Shown: piece after piece, positions 17,081-25,824 of the stretch
Layout of the letters: each line of letters begins with the position of its first letter
Position numbering within the stretch: position 1 is the first letter of the stretch
From: Allostellaceae bacterium
Lineage (GTDB): Bacteria > Pseudomonadota > Alphaproteobacteria > ATCC43930 > CGMCC-115725
Length of the DNA stretch: 64,000 bases
NCBI GenBank assembly: GCA_025451725.1
Contig: JANWJX010000042.1
Coordinates: forward strand, 1-64,000
Direction: 5' to 3'
Position numbers and translations under genes: made by a program
Notes under the pieces: model-generated
Databases searched by the model: none
What the model was told of the DNA's origin: nothing
Seen by the model: only the letters and a program-made list of their open reading frames with translations

Positions 17081-17980
17081 ATGAACGCAAGCCAAGTCGC
17101 GACGGTTCCCTTCGTCGAGGCCGATCTTGCCTATATCGACGCGGCCTTTGGACCGACCACGATCTACGAATATCAGCGCGAGGCGACGACGCACCATTAC
17201 GACCCGCACCGCGTCCGCATTCACGACGCACGCGCCGAGCGCGGCCTGTCGCTCGACCGCAACGGCTTCACCCTGATCGAGCACCGCTCGGCCGTCGGCG
17301 ATTTCCGCGACCCCGAACAGGTCCACCGCCTCTATTACCCCGAGGTCGAGCGCCTGGTCGCCGAGCTCACCGGGGCGGAGAAAGTCGTGGTGTTCGGCGA
17401 CGTCTACCGCACCGACGATCCCAACCGCGCGCCGCTGATCCCGCCCGCGCCCGGCGCGCGCAGCGACCAGGTGTTCAGCGACTCGGCGCGGGGCGGCGGC
17501 ACCGTGCCGCCCTTGCAGGCGCACGAGCCAGCCAACAATCCGCACATCGATTTCAACGAAAAGACCATGCGCCGAATGGCAGCGGAAATGCTGGGGCCGG
17601 AAGCGCCGAAATACGCCGACCGGCGGGTGGTGCTGATCAATTTGTGGCGCGGCATCGAACCGGTCGAGCGCAAGCCGCTGGCGGTGTGCGACGCCTCGAC
17701 CGTCGCGCAACAGGACCTGGTGCTGGGCCTCATCGGCACGCGGCCCGAAGACCCGAGCGATTTCCTCGAAGGCTTCAATGTCGCCTACAGCCCCACGCAC
17801 CGCTGGTACTACTATCCACGCATGCGGCCGGACGAGCTTCTGGTCTTCAAGCTGTGCGATTCCGACCGCGCGCGGCCGCAGCTGACGGCGCATACCGCGT
17901 TCGACGACCCGTCGAGTCCGCCGGGCGCACGACCGCGGCGCAGCCTGGAAATACGGACGATCAGCTTCCTGCCGAACTGA
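17081..17980 (+). CDS. CmcJ/NvfI-like oxidoreductase
   Basis: A 299-residue protein of the CmcJ/NvfI family, which includes a cephamycin-cluster protein and fungal Fe(II)/2-oxoglutarate oxygenases. The key segment HIDFNEKTMRRM (His and Asp as probable iron ligands, about residues 155-166), RWYYYPRMRPDE and the later TAHTAFDDP (a candidate distal His) are all present. Substrate is unknown. The ATG at 17081 has GGGAGG seven bases upstream. It stands alone, divergent from the esterases and convergent with the DHA2 exporter, so a link with secondary metabolism cannot be shown from context. Confidence 0.75.
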   Translation: MNASQVATVPFVEADLAYIDAAFGPTTIYEYQREATTHHYDPHRVRIHDARAERGLSLDRNGFTLIEHRSAVGDFRDPEQVHRLYYPEVERLVAELTGAEKVVVFGDVYRTDDPNRAPLIPPAPGARSDQVFSDSARGGGTVPPLQAHEPANNPHIDFNEKTMRRMAAEMLGPEAPKYADRRVVLINLWRGIEPVERKPLAVCDASTVAQQDLVLGLIGTRPEDPSDFLEGFNVAYSPTHRWYYYPRMRPDELLVFKLCDSDRARPQLTAHTAFDDPSSPPGARPRRSLEIRTISFLPN

Positions 17981-18067
17981 CGTTCTTAAAAAAATTGGTA
18001 CGAAAATTCGCGGTTGGCCCGCCTAAAGCGAGCCTAGACGATCACAATCAGGACCGATCCGGCGGCG

Positions 18068-19621
18068 CTATTCTAGCGCCACTATTTCCGGCTTTTCGCC
18101 GGGACGGGGCGCTTTCACGCGCAGGAAGATCAGGAACGGAATCGTCAACAGCGACAGGATCATCATGATCTTGAAGTCGTCGTTATAGGCGACCATCGCC
18201 GCCTGGCTGGTGATAAGGCCGTTAAGCTGCGCCAGGGTCTGCGTCGAGTGCAGATCGAAACCGTGCAGCGCCGGATTGTACGGCGAGATGAACCGCGACA
18301 GGCTCGAATGCATCGTCTGGGTGTTCTCGGTCAGCAGCGCCTGCACCGCGGAAATCCCGATGCTGGAGCCGAGATTGCGCATCAAGTTGAAAAACGCCGT
18401 GCCTTCGGCGCGATATTGCGGCGGCAGCGTCGCGAACGACACGCTGGACAGCGAAACATAAGCGAAGCCGACGCCGAAACCCTGCGTCAGACCCGACCAG
18501 ATCACCGGCCATTCGTCCATCTGCAGATCGAAACCCATCATCTGCCACAATGACAACGCGCTGAGCGCGAAGCCGAACCCGATCAGGATTCGCGGATCGA
18601 TCTTGCCCGCGACGCGGCCCACCAGCACCATCGACAGCATGGTGCCGACGCCGCGCGGCGCCATGATCAGGCCGGTGGTGATGACGGGATAATTCATCAG
18701 GCCCTGGAACAGCGGCGGCACCAGCACCAACGTCGCGAACAGAATGATGCCGACGACGAAAATGAACATGTTGCCGGTGACGAAATTGCGATCCTTGAAC
18801 AAAGCGAGGCTGAGAAACGGATGCTTCGCCGTCACCATCCGCACGACAAAGAAATAAAAGCCGAAGCCCGCCAGCGCCGCCTCGACGATGATTTCGGGCG
18901 AGTTGAACCAGTCCTTGATCTCGCCGCGGTCGAGCATCATTTGCAGCGCGCCGACGCCGACCGACAGCACGCCGAAGCCGAAGAAATCGAAATTGCGCTT
19001 GATGCGCGGGCTGTCCTTGACCGACGTCAAAAGGCCGAAAAACGCCAGGATGCCGATCGGCACGTTGATATAGAACACCCAGCGCCACGAATAATCGTCG
19101 GTCAGCCAGCCGCCCAGCACCGGGCCGACCACCGGCGCCAGCGTCACGCCGAGACCCCACATCGCCATCGCCTGACCGTGCTTGCTGGTCGGATACGTGT
19201 CGAGCAGCACCGCCTGGCTGATCGGCACCAGCGCGGCGCCCGAGACGCCTTGCAACAGCCGATAGATCACCATCTGCGGCAACGAGATGGCGATGCCGCA
19301 TAGCGCCGACGACAGGACGAAGCCGGCGACGGAGATGAGCAGTACGCGCTTGCGTCCGAACCGTCCCGCGAGCCAACCGGTCAGCGGCGTCATGATCGCC
19401 GCCGCGACGATGTAGGAGGTCAGGATCCAGGTGATCTGATCCTGAGTCGCCGACAGACTCCCCTCCATGTGCGGCAGCGCGACGTTGGCGATGGTGGTGT
19501 CGAGCGCCTGCATGAAGGTCGCCGCCATCAGCGACCCGGTCAGCAACAAGCGCCCGCTTTTTGCGGCGGGCGCTTGAGCTTCCATCGCACGCGGATCGGC
19601 GCTGGCGCTGGCGTCGGGCAT
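18068..19621 (-). CDS. DHA2-family MFS multidrug exporter (EmrB/QacA type)
   Basis: A 517-residue drug:proton antiporter of the 14-helix DHA2 group. Motifs seen are LDTTIANVALPHMEGSL (motif D1 in helix 1), GWLAGRFGRKRVLL (motif A, loop 2-3) and the helix 5 antiporter motif GPVLGGWLTDDYSWRWVFYINVP. No EmrA-type membrane-fusion partner is adjacent. The ATG at 19619-19621 begins MPDASASADPRAM; a second Met 12 codons on is possible. The open frame continues past the start into the SDR region, but that part is the SDR gene read in another frame, not a fusion. Confidence 0.93.
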   Translation of the reverse strand: MPDASASADPRAMEAQAPAAKSGRLLLTGSLMAATFMQALDTTIANVALPHMEGSLSATQDQITWILTSYIVAAAIMTPLTGWLAGRFGRKRVLLISVAGFVLSSALCGIAISLPQMVIYRLLQGVSGAALVPISQAVLLDTYPTSKHGQAMAMWGLGVTLAPVVGPVLGGWLTDDYSWRWVFYINVPIGILAFFGLLTSVKDSPRIKRNFDFFGFGVLSVGVGALQMMLDRGEIKDWFNSPEIIVEAALAGFGFYFFVVRMVTAKHPFLSLALFKDRNFVTGNMFIFVVGIILFATLVLVPPLFQGLMNYPVITTGLIMAPRGVGTMLSMVLVGRVAGKIDPRILIGFGFALSALSLWQMMGFDLQMDEWPVIWSGLTQGFGVGFAYVSLSSVSFATLPPQYRAEGTAFFNLMRNLGSSIGISAVQALLTENTQTMHSSLSRFISPYNPALHGFDLHSTQTLAQLNGLITSQAAMVAYNDDFKIMMILSLLTIPFLIFLRVKAPRPGEKPEIVALE

Positions 19622-19689
19622 CGCCCTTAATCTAGGGACGAAGCCTTGGCCCGGCACCGCATCTTTTCGTGAGGGAGTGTTGCGCGTGC

Positions 19690-20448
19690 TTACTGCGCGG
19701 TCATGGCGCCGTCGACGATCAGCGAATGGCCGGCCATGTAGGACGCGTCGTCGGAGCACAGGAACAGCACGGCTTTGGCCTGTTCCGACGGATCGGCCCA
19801 GCGGCCGATCGGGTGCAGCGCCTTGACGTGCTCCTCGACGCCCGGCTCCTGAAACCAGTTCTTGAGCATCGGCGTCGCGGTGCCTCCCGGGCACAGCGCG
19901 TTGATCCGCACGCCCTGCGCGACATATTCGAGCGCAGCGACCTTGGTGATGCCGATGACGCCGTGCTTCGCCGCGCAATAGGCGCCGAGACCGGGATTGC
20001 CGACGATGCCGCCGACCGACGCGGTGTTGACGATGGCGCCGCCGCCATGTTTCAGCATTTCGGGGATTTCGTATTTCATCGACAGGAACACGCCGTTGAG
20101 ATTGACGGCGATGACCTCGTTCCACGACGATTCCTCGATGTCGGCCGTAAGATAGCCGTGGCGCTCGATGCCGGCATTGTTGAAGGCGCATTGGAGCCCG
20201 CCATGCGCGGCGACCGCGGCTGCGACCATGGCGCGGCAATCGGCGGCCTTCGACACGTCGGCCTTGAAAAAGATCGCGGCGCCGCCGGCGTCGCGGATCG
20301 CCTTCGCCGTCGCTTCGCCGTCCTTGTCGCTGCGGTCCACCACGGTGACGCGCCCGCCCTCGGCGCCGAACGCCAGCGCGGTCGCGCGCCCGATCCCCGA
20401 CGCCGCACCCGTCACCAGAATGGATTTGCCTTCGAAGCGTTTCGCCAT
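19690..20448 (-). CDS. SDR-family oxidoreductase
   Basis: A 252-residue classical short-chain dehydrogenase/reductase. The cofactor motif TGAASGIG is at about 12-19, the NNAG motif at about 90-93, the catalytic Ser in NTASVGGIVG and the Tyr/Lys pair in YCAAK. The acidic residue after the second strand (VVDRSD) favours NAD(H). RBS GGAGGAAAG precedes the ATG at 20446-20448. It is divergent from the SnoaL-like gene across a region with a 13-bp inverted repeat, and similar in kind to the SDR at 20968, so the four genes 19690-22805 may serve one catabolic route. Confidence 0.92.
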   Translation of the reverse strand: MAKRFEGKSILVTGAASGIGRATALAFGAEGGRVTVVDRSDKDGEATAKAIRDAGGAAIFFKADVSKAADCRAMVAAAVAAHGGLQCAFNNAGIERHGYLTADIEESSWNEVIAVNLNGVFLSMKYEIPEMLKHGGGAIVNTASVGGIVGNPGLGAYCAAKHGVIGITKVAALEYVAQGVRINALCPGGTATPMLKNWFQEPGVEEHVKALHPIGRWADPSEQAKAVLFLCSDDASYMAGHSLIVDGAMTAQ

Positions 20449-20469
20449 GTGCTTTCCTCCGTTTATGTC

Positions 20470-20508
20470 CGCGCGCCACTCGCCGCCCGCCAACCCGAGT
20501 GGCGCGCG
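20470..20508. promoter_or_regulatory. 13-bp inverted repeat between divergent genes (possible operator)
   Basis: Perfect 13-bp arms, CGCGCGCCACTCG (20470-20482) and its complement (20496-20508), flank a 13-base C-rich spacer. The element sits in the only gap between the divergent SDR (start 20448) and SnoaL-like (start 20554) genes, where no terminator is needed. It could be an operator or a DNA hairpin. Confidence 0.5.
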
Positions 20509-20553
20509 TAAGTAGTTTTCTTTAGCATAACGTCAAACCCGCAGGAGGGAACG

Positions 20554-20967
20554 ATGAGTGCAGCGGACAACAAGGCCCTGGCGCTGGAGTATATGCGCCT
20601 CTTGGAAAAGGGCGATTACGACGCGGCGTTCGGCAAGTTCGCGCCCGACGGCAAGGTCAGCGTGATGGGCCGCACCTCGTCGGTCGGCGATTTCGCCAAA
20701 GTGGTGCGCGAGTTTCGCGGCATGGTGGTCGGCGCGATGACGCTGACGCCGACCAGCACGGTGGCGGAAGGCGACAAGGTCGCGATGGAAGTCACCGGCG
20801 GCGCCGACATGATCAAGGGCGTGCGCTACGACAACCAGTACCATTTCCTGTTCGAGTTCAAGAACGGCAAGATCGCGCACCTCAAGGAATACATGGACAC
20901 CGCGAAAGCCCAGGCGACCTGGGACGCGCTCGGCAAGGCGCCGCCCGAGAACGAGTGGAAAAAATAG
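20554..20967 (+). CDS. SnoaL/NTF2-like protein
   Basis: A 137-residue protein of the SnoaL-like (NTF2 fold) group: an N-terminal helix pair (NKALALEYMRLLEKGDYDAAF), mid segments FAPDGKVSVMGR and FRGMVVGAMTLTPTSTVAEGDKVAMEV, and the C-terminal HFLFEFKNGKIAHLKEYMD sheet-plus-acidic end. Such proteins often isomerise or bind ring ketones or act as small-molecule hydrolases; the catalytic residues cannot be named here. GGAGGGAACG precedes the ATG. Its stop touches the stop of the SDR at 20968 on the opposite strand. Confidence 0.85.
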   Translation: MSAADNKALALEYMRLLEKGDYDAAFGKFAPDGKVSVMGRTSSVGDFAKVVREFRGMVVGAMTLTPTSTVAEGDKVAMEVTGGADMIKGVRYDNQYHFLFEFKNGKIAHLKEYMDTAKAQATWDALGKAPPENEWKK

Positions 20968-21732
20968 CTACCCCGCGATGCCGCCGCCATCGATCGGCAC
21001 GATGACGCCGGTCATGTAAGAGGCCGAGTCCGAGGCGAGGAACAGGATCGTCCGCGCGATTTCCTCGGGCTGCGAGATGCGGCCCATCGGCGTGGATTCG
21101 GCGATGGCGGGAATCGGCACATGGCCGTCGACCATGCGATGCAACAACCCGGTCTCGACCGCGCCCGGCGCCACCGCGTTGACGCGGATATTGTCGCGCG
21201 CCGTCTCGAGCGCCGCCGCCTTGGTCAGGCCGGCGACGCCGTGCTTCGACGCGGTGTAGACCGCGATATTGGCGATGGCCTTGAGGCCGGCATTCGACGA
21301 CATGTTGACGATGGCGCCGCCGCCATTCGCCTTCATGTGCGGAATTTCGTGCTTCAGCCCGAGGAACATGCCGCGCAGATTGACCGCGATGATGTTGTCG
21401 AACTCGGCCGCGCTCATGTCCTGAAGCGGCGCGAAACGGCCTTCGGTGCCGGCGTTGTTGACCGCGACATGGATGCGTTTCCAGCGCGCGATGGCGGCGG
21501 CGATCAGTTTTTCGATCTGCGCCTCCTGCCGCACGTCGGTCTCCAGGAAGAGCGCGTCGCGCCCGCGTTTCTTGATCTCGGCCTCGACCGCGCGCCCGTC
21601 AGCCTCGCCCAGCCCGCCGATGGCGACGTTCGCGCCGGCCTCGGCGAAGGCGATGGCGGTGGCGCGCCCGATACCGGTCGTGGCGCCGATCACCAGCACG
21701 TTGCAGCCCGAAAAATCCGTCGGCGTCGTCAT
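20968..21732 (-). CDS. SDR-family oxidoreductase (second)
   Basis: A 254-residue classical SDR. The nucleotide loop GATTGIGRATAIAF lies near residues 16-29, NNAG at about 92-95, the catalytic Ser in NMSSNAGL, and Tyr/Lys in YTASK. The stretch NVAIGGLGEADG after the second strand lacks the acidic residue typical of NAD(H)-specific enzymes and may favour NADP(H). The C-terminal PIDGGGIAG is family-typical. It is divergent from the CurA-like reductase and convergent with the SnoaL-like gene. Confidence 0.92.
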   Translation of the reverse strand: MTTPTDFSGCNVLVIGATTGIGRATAIAFAEAGANVAIGGLGEADGRAVEAEIKKRGRDALFLETDVRQEAQIEKLIAAAIARWKRIHVAVNNAGTEGRFAPLQDMSAAEFDNIIAVNLRGMFLGLKHEIPHMKANGGGAIVNMSSNAGLKAIANIAVYTASKHGVAGLTKAAALETARDNIRVNAVAPGAVETGLLHRMVDGHVPIPAIAESTPMGRISQPEEIARTILFLASDSASYMTGVIVPIDGGGIAG

Positions 21733-21803
21733 GCGTCGCTCCCTGTCTTTGCGTTGCCGGCGACATTATAGTCTCGGCCAACATCATCAAAGAGGAGCGC
21801 GCG

Positions 21804-22805
21804 ATGCCCACCAACCGCCAGATCCTGCTCAAATCCCGCCCGACCGGCGCGCCGAGCGCCGCGAATTTCGAACTGGTCAGCACGCCGGCGCCCGAACCCA
21901 AGGACGGCGAGGTGTTGCTCAAGACGCTGTTCCTGTCGCTCGACCCCTATATGCGCGGGCGGATGAATGACGGCCCGTCCTATGCCGCGCCGGCGGTGGT
22001 CGGGCAGCCGATGGTCGGCGGCACGGTCAGCCAGGTCGCGGCGTCGAAAAACAAGGATTTCAAAGAAGGCGACGTGGTTGGCTCCTATGTCGGCTGGCAG
22101 GATTACGCCGTGTCGAACGGCGCGGGCCTCACCAGGCTCGACCCCAAGATCGTGAAGCCTTATTCGCTGGCGTTGGGCCTCCTCGGCATGCCGGGCATGA
22201 CGGCCTATGCCGGCCTCATGGATATCGGCCAGCCCAAGCCGGGCGAGACGGTGGTGGTGTCGGCGGCCTCGGGCGCGGTCGGCTCGGTGGTCGGCCAGCT
22301 CGCCAAGCTCAAAGGCTGCCGCGCGGTCGGCGTCGCGGGCGGGCCCGAGAAATGCAAATACGTGGTCGAGACGCTGGGCTTCGATGCCTGCATCGATCAC
22401 CGCTCGGACAAATTGCGCGACCAGATCGCCGCCGCCTGTCCCAAGGGCATCGATTTCTATTTCGAGAATGTCGGCGGCGCGACGCAGCGCGCGGTGTGGC
22501 CGCTCCTCAACAATTTCTCGCGCGTTGCGGTGTGCGGGATGATTTCGTCCTACAACGACCCGAACCCGCAAACGGGACCCGATCTGCGCTCGGTGCTGGT
22601 GAAACGCATGACGGTGCGCGGCTTCATCGTCACCGAGCTGGCGCCGAAATTCCCGAACGCAATCGCCGAGCTGGCGCAGGCCTATCACCAGGGCAAGATC
22701 AAATACCGCGAGGATGTGGTCGAGGGATTGGAGAAGGCGCCCGAGGCGTTTTTCGGCCTGCTTCAGGGCAAGAATTTCGGCAAGCTGGTGGTGAAGGTCG
22801 CGTAA
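21804..22805 (+). CDS. NADP-dependent medium-chain oxidoreductase (CurA/PTGR1-like)
   Basis: A 333-residue zinc-independent MDR. The N-terminal LKTLFLSLDPYMRGRMND is the hallmark of the leukotriene B4 12-hydroxydehydrogenase/curcumin reductase group. The Rossmann loop is VVSAASGAVGSVVGQLAK, followed by GGPEKCKYVVETLGFDACIDH, where the Lys/Lys-Tyr pair suits NADPH. FYFENVGG and the C-terminal PEAFFGLLQGKNFGKLVVKV are family features. Likely reduces C=C bonds of unsaturated ketones. It has an AGAGGAGCG ribosome binding site and ends near the acyltransferase gene. Confidence 0.92.
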   Translation: MPTNRQILLKSRPTGAPSAANFELVSTPAPEPKDGEVLLKTLFLSLDPYMRGRMNDGPSYAAPAVVGQPMVGGTVSQVAASKNKDFKEGDVVGSYVGWQDYAVSNGAGLTRLDPKIVKPYSLALGLLGMPGMTAYAGLMDIGQPKPGETVVVSAASGAVGSVVGQLAKLKGCRAVGVAGGPEKCKYVVETLGFDACIDHRSDKLRDQIAAACPKGIDFYFENVGGATQRAVWPLLNNFSRVAVCGMISSYNDPNPQTGPDLRSVLVKRMTVRGFIVTELAPKFPNAIAELAQAYHQGKIKYREDVVEGLEKAPEAFFGLLQGKNFGKLVVKVA

Positions 22806-22874
22806 CCGCGCGAAATTTTACCGTTTTACCGTCGCGCGCTTGTGACCGGGCGCGAAGCGGGCCATAGAGCCGGG

Positions 22875-23999
22875 GTGGCAGACCGCGTTCCGCATCTCGC
22901 CGCCGCCGACATGGCGGCGCGCGCCGGCCAGGTGCCGAGCCTCGACGGGCTGCGCGCGGTGTCGATCGCGCTGGTGCTGCTGGCGCATCTGGTCAGCGAC
23001 CGCTGGTTCCCCGGTGGGTTCGGCGTCCTGACGTTCTTCGTCATCAGCGGATTCCTCATCACGCGTCTCTTGTTCGCCGAGCACAAATCGCGCGACACGA
23101 TCTCGCTCGGCGCGTTCTATGCGCGGCGCGTGGTGCGGCTTTATCCCGCGGTGCTGGCCTACACGGTGATTGTCTGCGCCGTGTTCCTGATCGCGGCACC
23201 CAGCCAGATCGATTGGCCCGAGCCGATCTCGGCGCTGTTCTATTACGCCAACTATCTCTTCGTTCATTACAACGTCGACCACGTCACGGTGACGATGCCG
23301 TTCACCCATTTCTGGTCGCTGTCGATCGAAGAGCAGTTCTATATTTTCTTCCCGGCGCTGGTGCTGTTGCTGCGCGCGCGGCCGGGTTCGGTCGCGGCGC
23401 TCGCCATCGTCGCCTGCGCGGTGCCGCTGGCGCTGCGTTTCATCGGCGCCGCCCGGCATCCAGAGCTGCTCGACACCGAATATTTCTATCTGCGCACCGA
23501 GCTGCGCATCGATTCGATTGCGTTCGGCGTACTGGCCGCTTCGCTGTGCGAGCTGCCGGGCGGCCGCGCGCTGATCCGGTTCCTGATCCGGCCGCTGCCG
23601 GTTGCCGCCGCTTTGCTGGTGCTGATTTTCTGTTTCGCGTATCGCGAGCCGTTTTTCCGCGAGACGCTGCGCTACAGTTTGCTCGCCGCGGTCATCGCCA
23701 TCGGCATGAGCGCCATCGTGTTCAGCGCGCGTTACGCGCCGGCGAACTGGCTCCTCAACACCGCGCCGGCCGCGTGGATCGGCAGGCTCAGCTATTCGCT
23801 TTATGTCTGGCACCTCGCCACCGGCGAGGCGGTGAAATACGAACTCGCGGGCCAGCCGCGCGCGATCGTCGCGCTCGCGGCGCTCGCCGCCTGCGTCGCG
23901 ATGGCGGCGCTGTCGTACTACGCGCTGGAGCAGCCGCTCATTGGATTGCGGAAGCGTCTCGGGTCACGGACGGCGGAGAGAGCGGCTTTATCCTCTTAA
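22875..23999 (+). CDS. Acyltransferase 3 family membrane protein
   Basis: Integral-membrane O-acyltransferase of the acyltransferase-3 (OafA/NodX/ExoZ-like) family. It starts with the signature VPSLDGLRAVSIALVLLAHL, whose His is catalytic in the family, followed by FFVISGFLITRLLF and FYARRVVRLYPAVL. The central THFWSLSIEEQFYIFFP is the second family signature. About ten membrane helices are seen, ending in a charged tail. The start is uncertain: GTG at 22875 has a weak AGAG site, while GTG at 22842 and ATG at 22911 are in frame. The target (lipid A, exopolysaccharide or peptidoglycan sugar) cannot be told. Confidence 0.85.
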   Translation: MADRVPHLAAADMAARAGQVPSLDGLRAVSIALVLLAHLVSDRWFPGGFGVLTFFVISGFLITRLLFAEHKSRDTISLGAFYARRVVRLYPAVLAYTVIVCAVFLIAAPSQIDWPEPISALFYYANYLFVHYNVDHVTVTMPFTHFWSLSIEEQFYIFFPALVLLLRARPGSVAALAIVACAVPLALRFIGAARHPELLDTEYFYLRTELRIDSIAFGVLAASLCELPGGRALIRFLIRPLPVAAALLVLIFCFAYREPFFRETLRYSLLAAVIAIGMSAIVFSARYAPANWLLNTAPAAWIGRLSYSLYVWHLATGEAVKYELAGQPRAIVALAALAACVAMAALSYYALEQPLIGLRKRLGSRTAERAALSS

Positions 24000-24005
24000 T
24001 TCTTC

Positions 24006-24080
24006 GCGACCAAGTGGGAGCGCGCGCCGTTAGGCGCGAAGCCAAGGCGGCCGGACGGCCGCCGCCCGGCGTCTGAGGGC
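24006..24080. repeat. Dispersed repeat family A, copy 2
   Basis: Second copy of the element at 12914-12990, same orientation. The stem CGCGCC/GGCGCG is kept while its loop differs (GTTA against GCTA). This copy has an extra 7-bp stem, GGCGGCC with GGCCGCC, around GGAC. It again lies at a convergent junction, between the acyltransferase (plus) and pckA (minus). Confidence 0.75.
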
Positions 24081-24086
24081 CAAAAA

Positions 24087-25706
24087 CTAAGCCGCCGCGT
24101 AAATGGCGGCTTTTTTCACTTCGGGACCGACATACTCCTCGAACTTCTTGAAGTTGGTCTCGAAGCGCTTGGTCAGGTCGCGGGCGGTGTTGTCGTACGC
24201 CGTCTTGTCCGACCAGGTATTGCGCGCCATCAGCACGTCCGACGGCACTTCGGGGCAGCTCTCCGGCACCAGGAGGCCGAAGAACGGCTCCTTGCGCACC
24301 GGCACGTTCTTGAGCTTGCCGTCGAGCGCGGCGCGCACCAGCGCGCGCGAGTAAGCGATCTTCATGCGGCTGCCGACGCCGTAGGCGCCGCCCGACCAGC
24401 CGGTATTCACCAGCCAGCACGCGGCGCCGGTCTTTTCGATCCGCTCGCCCAGCATCTTGGCGTAGACCGAGGGATGGCGCGGCATGAACGGCGCGCCGAA
24501 ACAGGTCGAGAAGGTCGCCTTCGGCTCGGTGACGCCGATCTCGGTGCCCGCCACCTGTGCGGTGTAGCCCGAGAGGAAATGATACATCGCCTGTTCCGGC
24601 GACATGCGTGCAATGGGCGGCAGCACGCCGAACGCATCCGCGGTCAGCATGATGACGTTTTCGGGATGCGGCGCGACGCCGTTGGGATCGGCGTTGGGAA
24701 TGAAATCGAGCGGATAGCACGCGCGGGTGTTTTCGGTGAGGCTGCCGTCGGCGAGATCGGGCGCGCGCGTCAGCGGATCGAGCACGACGTTCTCCAGCAC
24801 CGTGCCGAAGCGATGGGTCGCGGCATAGATTTCGGGCTCATGCGCGGCGGAGAGATTGATCGCCTTGGCGTAACAGCCGCCTTCGAAATTGAAGAGGCCG
24901 TTGTCGCTCCAGCCATGCTCGTCATCGCCGATCAAGGTGCGCGAACCGTCGGCGGACAGCGTGGTCTTGCCGGTGCCGGAGAGGCCGAAGAACACCGCGC
25001 TGTCGCCGCGCGGGCCGACATTGACCGAGCAATGCATCGGCAGCACGCCCCTGGCGGGCAGCATGAAATTGAGATAGCCGAAGACGCATTTCTTGATCTC
25101 GCCGGCATATTCGGTGCCGCCGATCAGCACGAGGCGCCGGCCGAAATCAACCAGGATGAACGTGTCGGACGCGGTGCCGTCGGCGAGCGCGTCGCCGAAA
25201 AATTTGGGGGCGTGCAGGATGGTGAAGTCCGGCGTAAAATCGGCAAGTTCCTGAACCTTGGGCCGGATGAACATGTTGCGCACGAACAGCGAATGCCAGG
25301 CGCTGTCGGTGACGACACGCACCTTGAGGCGGTAGGCCGGATCGGCGCCGCCATAAAGATCCTGGACGAACAGTTCCTTGCCTTGGAAATAGGCGCGCAC
25401 GCGCTCGAGCATGCGCTCGAACACGGTTCCGGAAATCGGCTTGTTGAAGCCGCCCCACCAGATGTCGTTTTTCGAGGACGGTTCCTCGACGAAATATTTA
25501 TCGCGCGGGGTGCGGCCGGTGAATTTGCCGGTGCGCGCGACAAAGGCGCCGCCGGCGGCGACCTCGCCCTCGCGGCGGCGAATGGCGTGTTCGTAGAGCC
25601 AAGGCGCCGTCAGGTTCCAATGCTGGGCGGCTGCGTGGCGGACACCGACTTGATCGAGTCCGTAATCGCTGGCCGTCCCCGTGACGGCGGAGCTTGCGTT
25701 CGTCAA
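24087..25706 (-). CDS. pckA: Phosphoenolpyruvate carboxykinase (ATP)
   Basis: Converts oxaloacetate plus ATP to phosphoenolpyruvate, the first committed step of gluconeogenesis. The 539-residue protein shows the kinase loop GLSGTGKTTLS, the metal-binding DDEHGWSD, the substrate loop RTPRDKYFVEE and the NTGWSGGAYGVGSRM segment of ATP-type PCK. It is divergent from chvI with the PNPOx-like gene in between, a link also known near chvI in rhizobia. An upstream 118-base gap holds its promoter region. Confidence 0.97.
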   Translation of the reverse strand: MTNASSAVTGTASDYGLDQVGVRHAAAQHWNLTAPWLYEHAIRRREGEVAAGGAFVARTGKFTGRTPRDKYFVEEPSSKNDIWWGGFNKPISGTVFERMLERVRAYFQGKELFVQDLYGGADPAYRLKVRVVTDSAWHSLFVRNMFIRPKVQELADFTPDFTILHAPKFFGDALADGTASDTFILVDFGRRLVLIGGTEYAGEIKKCVFGYLNFMLPARGVLPMHCSVNVGPRGDSAVFFGLSGTGKTTLSADGSRTLIGDDEHGWSDNGLFNFEGGCYAKAINLSAAHEPEIYAATHRFGTVLENVVLDPLTRAPDLADGSLTENTRACYPLDFIPNADPNGVAPHPENVIMLTADAFGVLPPIARMSPEQAMYHFLSGYTAQVAGTEIGVTEPKATFSTCFGAPFMPRHPSVYAKMLGERIEKTGAACWLVNTGWSGGAYGVGSRMKIAYSRALVRAALDGKLKNVPVRKEPFFGLLVPESCPEVPSDVLMARNTWSDKTAYDNTARDLTKRFETNFKKFEEYVGPEVKKAAIYAAA

Positions 25707-25824
25707 GGCGTTCCCTTTCGAAATTTATTTCACAACGTCTCTTGGCAGGACTTTATTCGGCGTCGCTTCTCGTCGATTGATCTTTTTCCCGCCCGTGAAG
25801 TCAAGGGCGGCAAGGGTCAATTGC

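Noticed and set aside
18068-20479. 803-codon minus-strand frame that seems to fuse an SDR-region protein to the MFS exporter
   Set aside because: The part above 19621 is the SDR gene read in a different frame and has no homology; both real genes have their own starts.
25790-25811. Hairpin CCGCCC/GGGCGG upstream of pckA as a terminator
   Set aside because: No T-run follows on either strand; it may be chance or an operator but cannot be supported.
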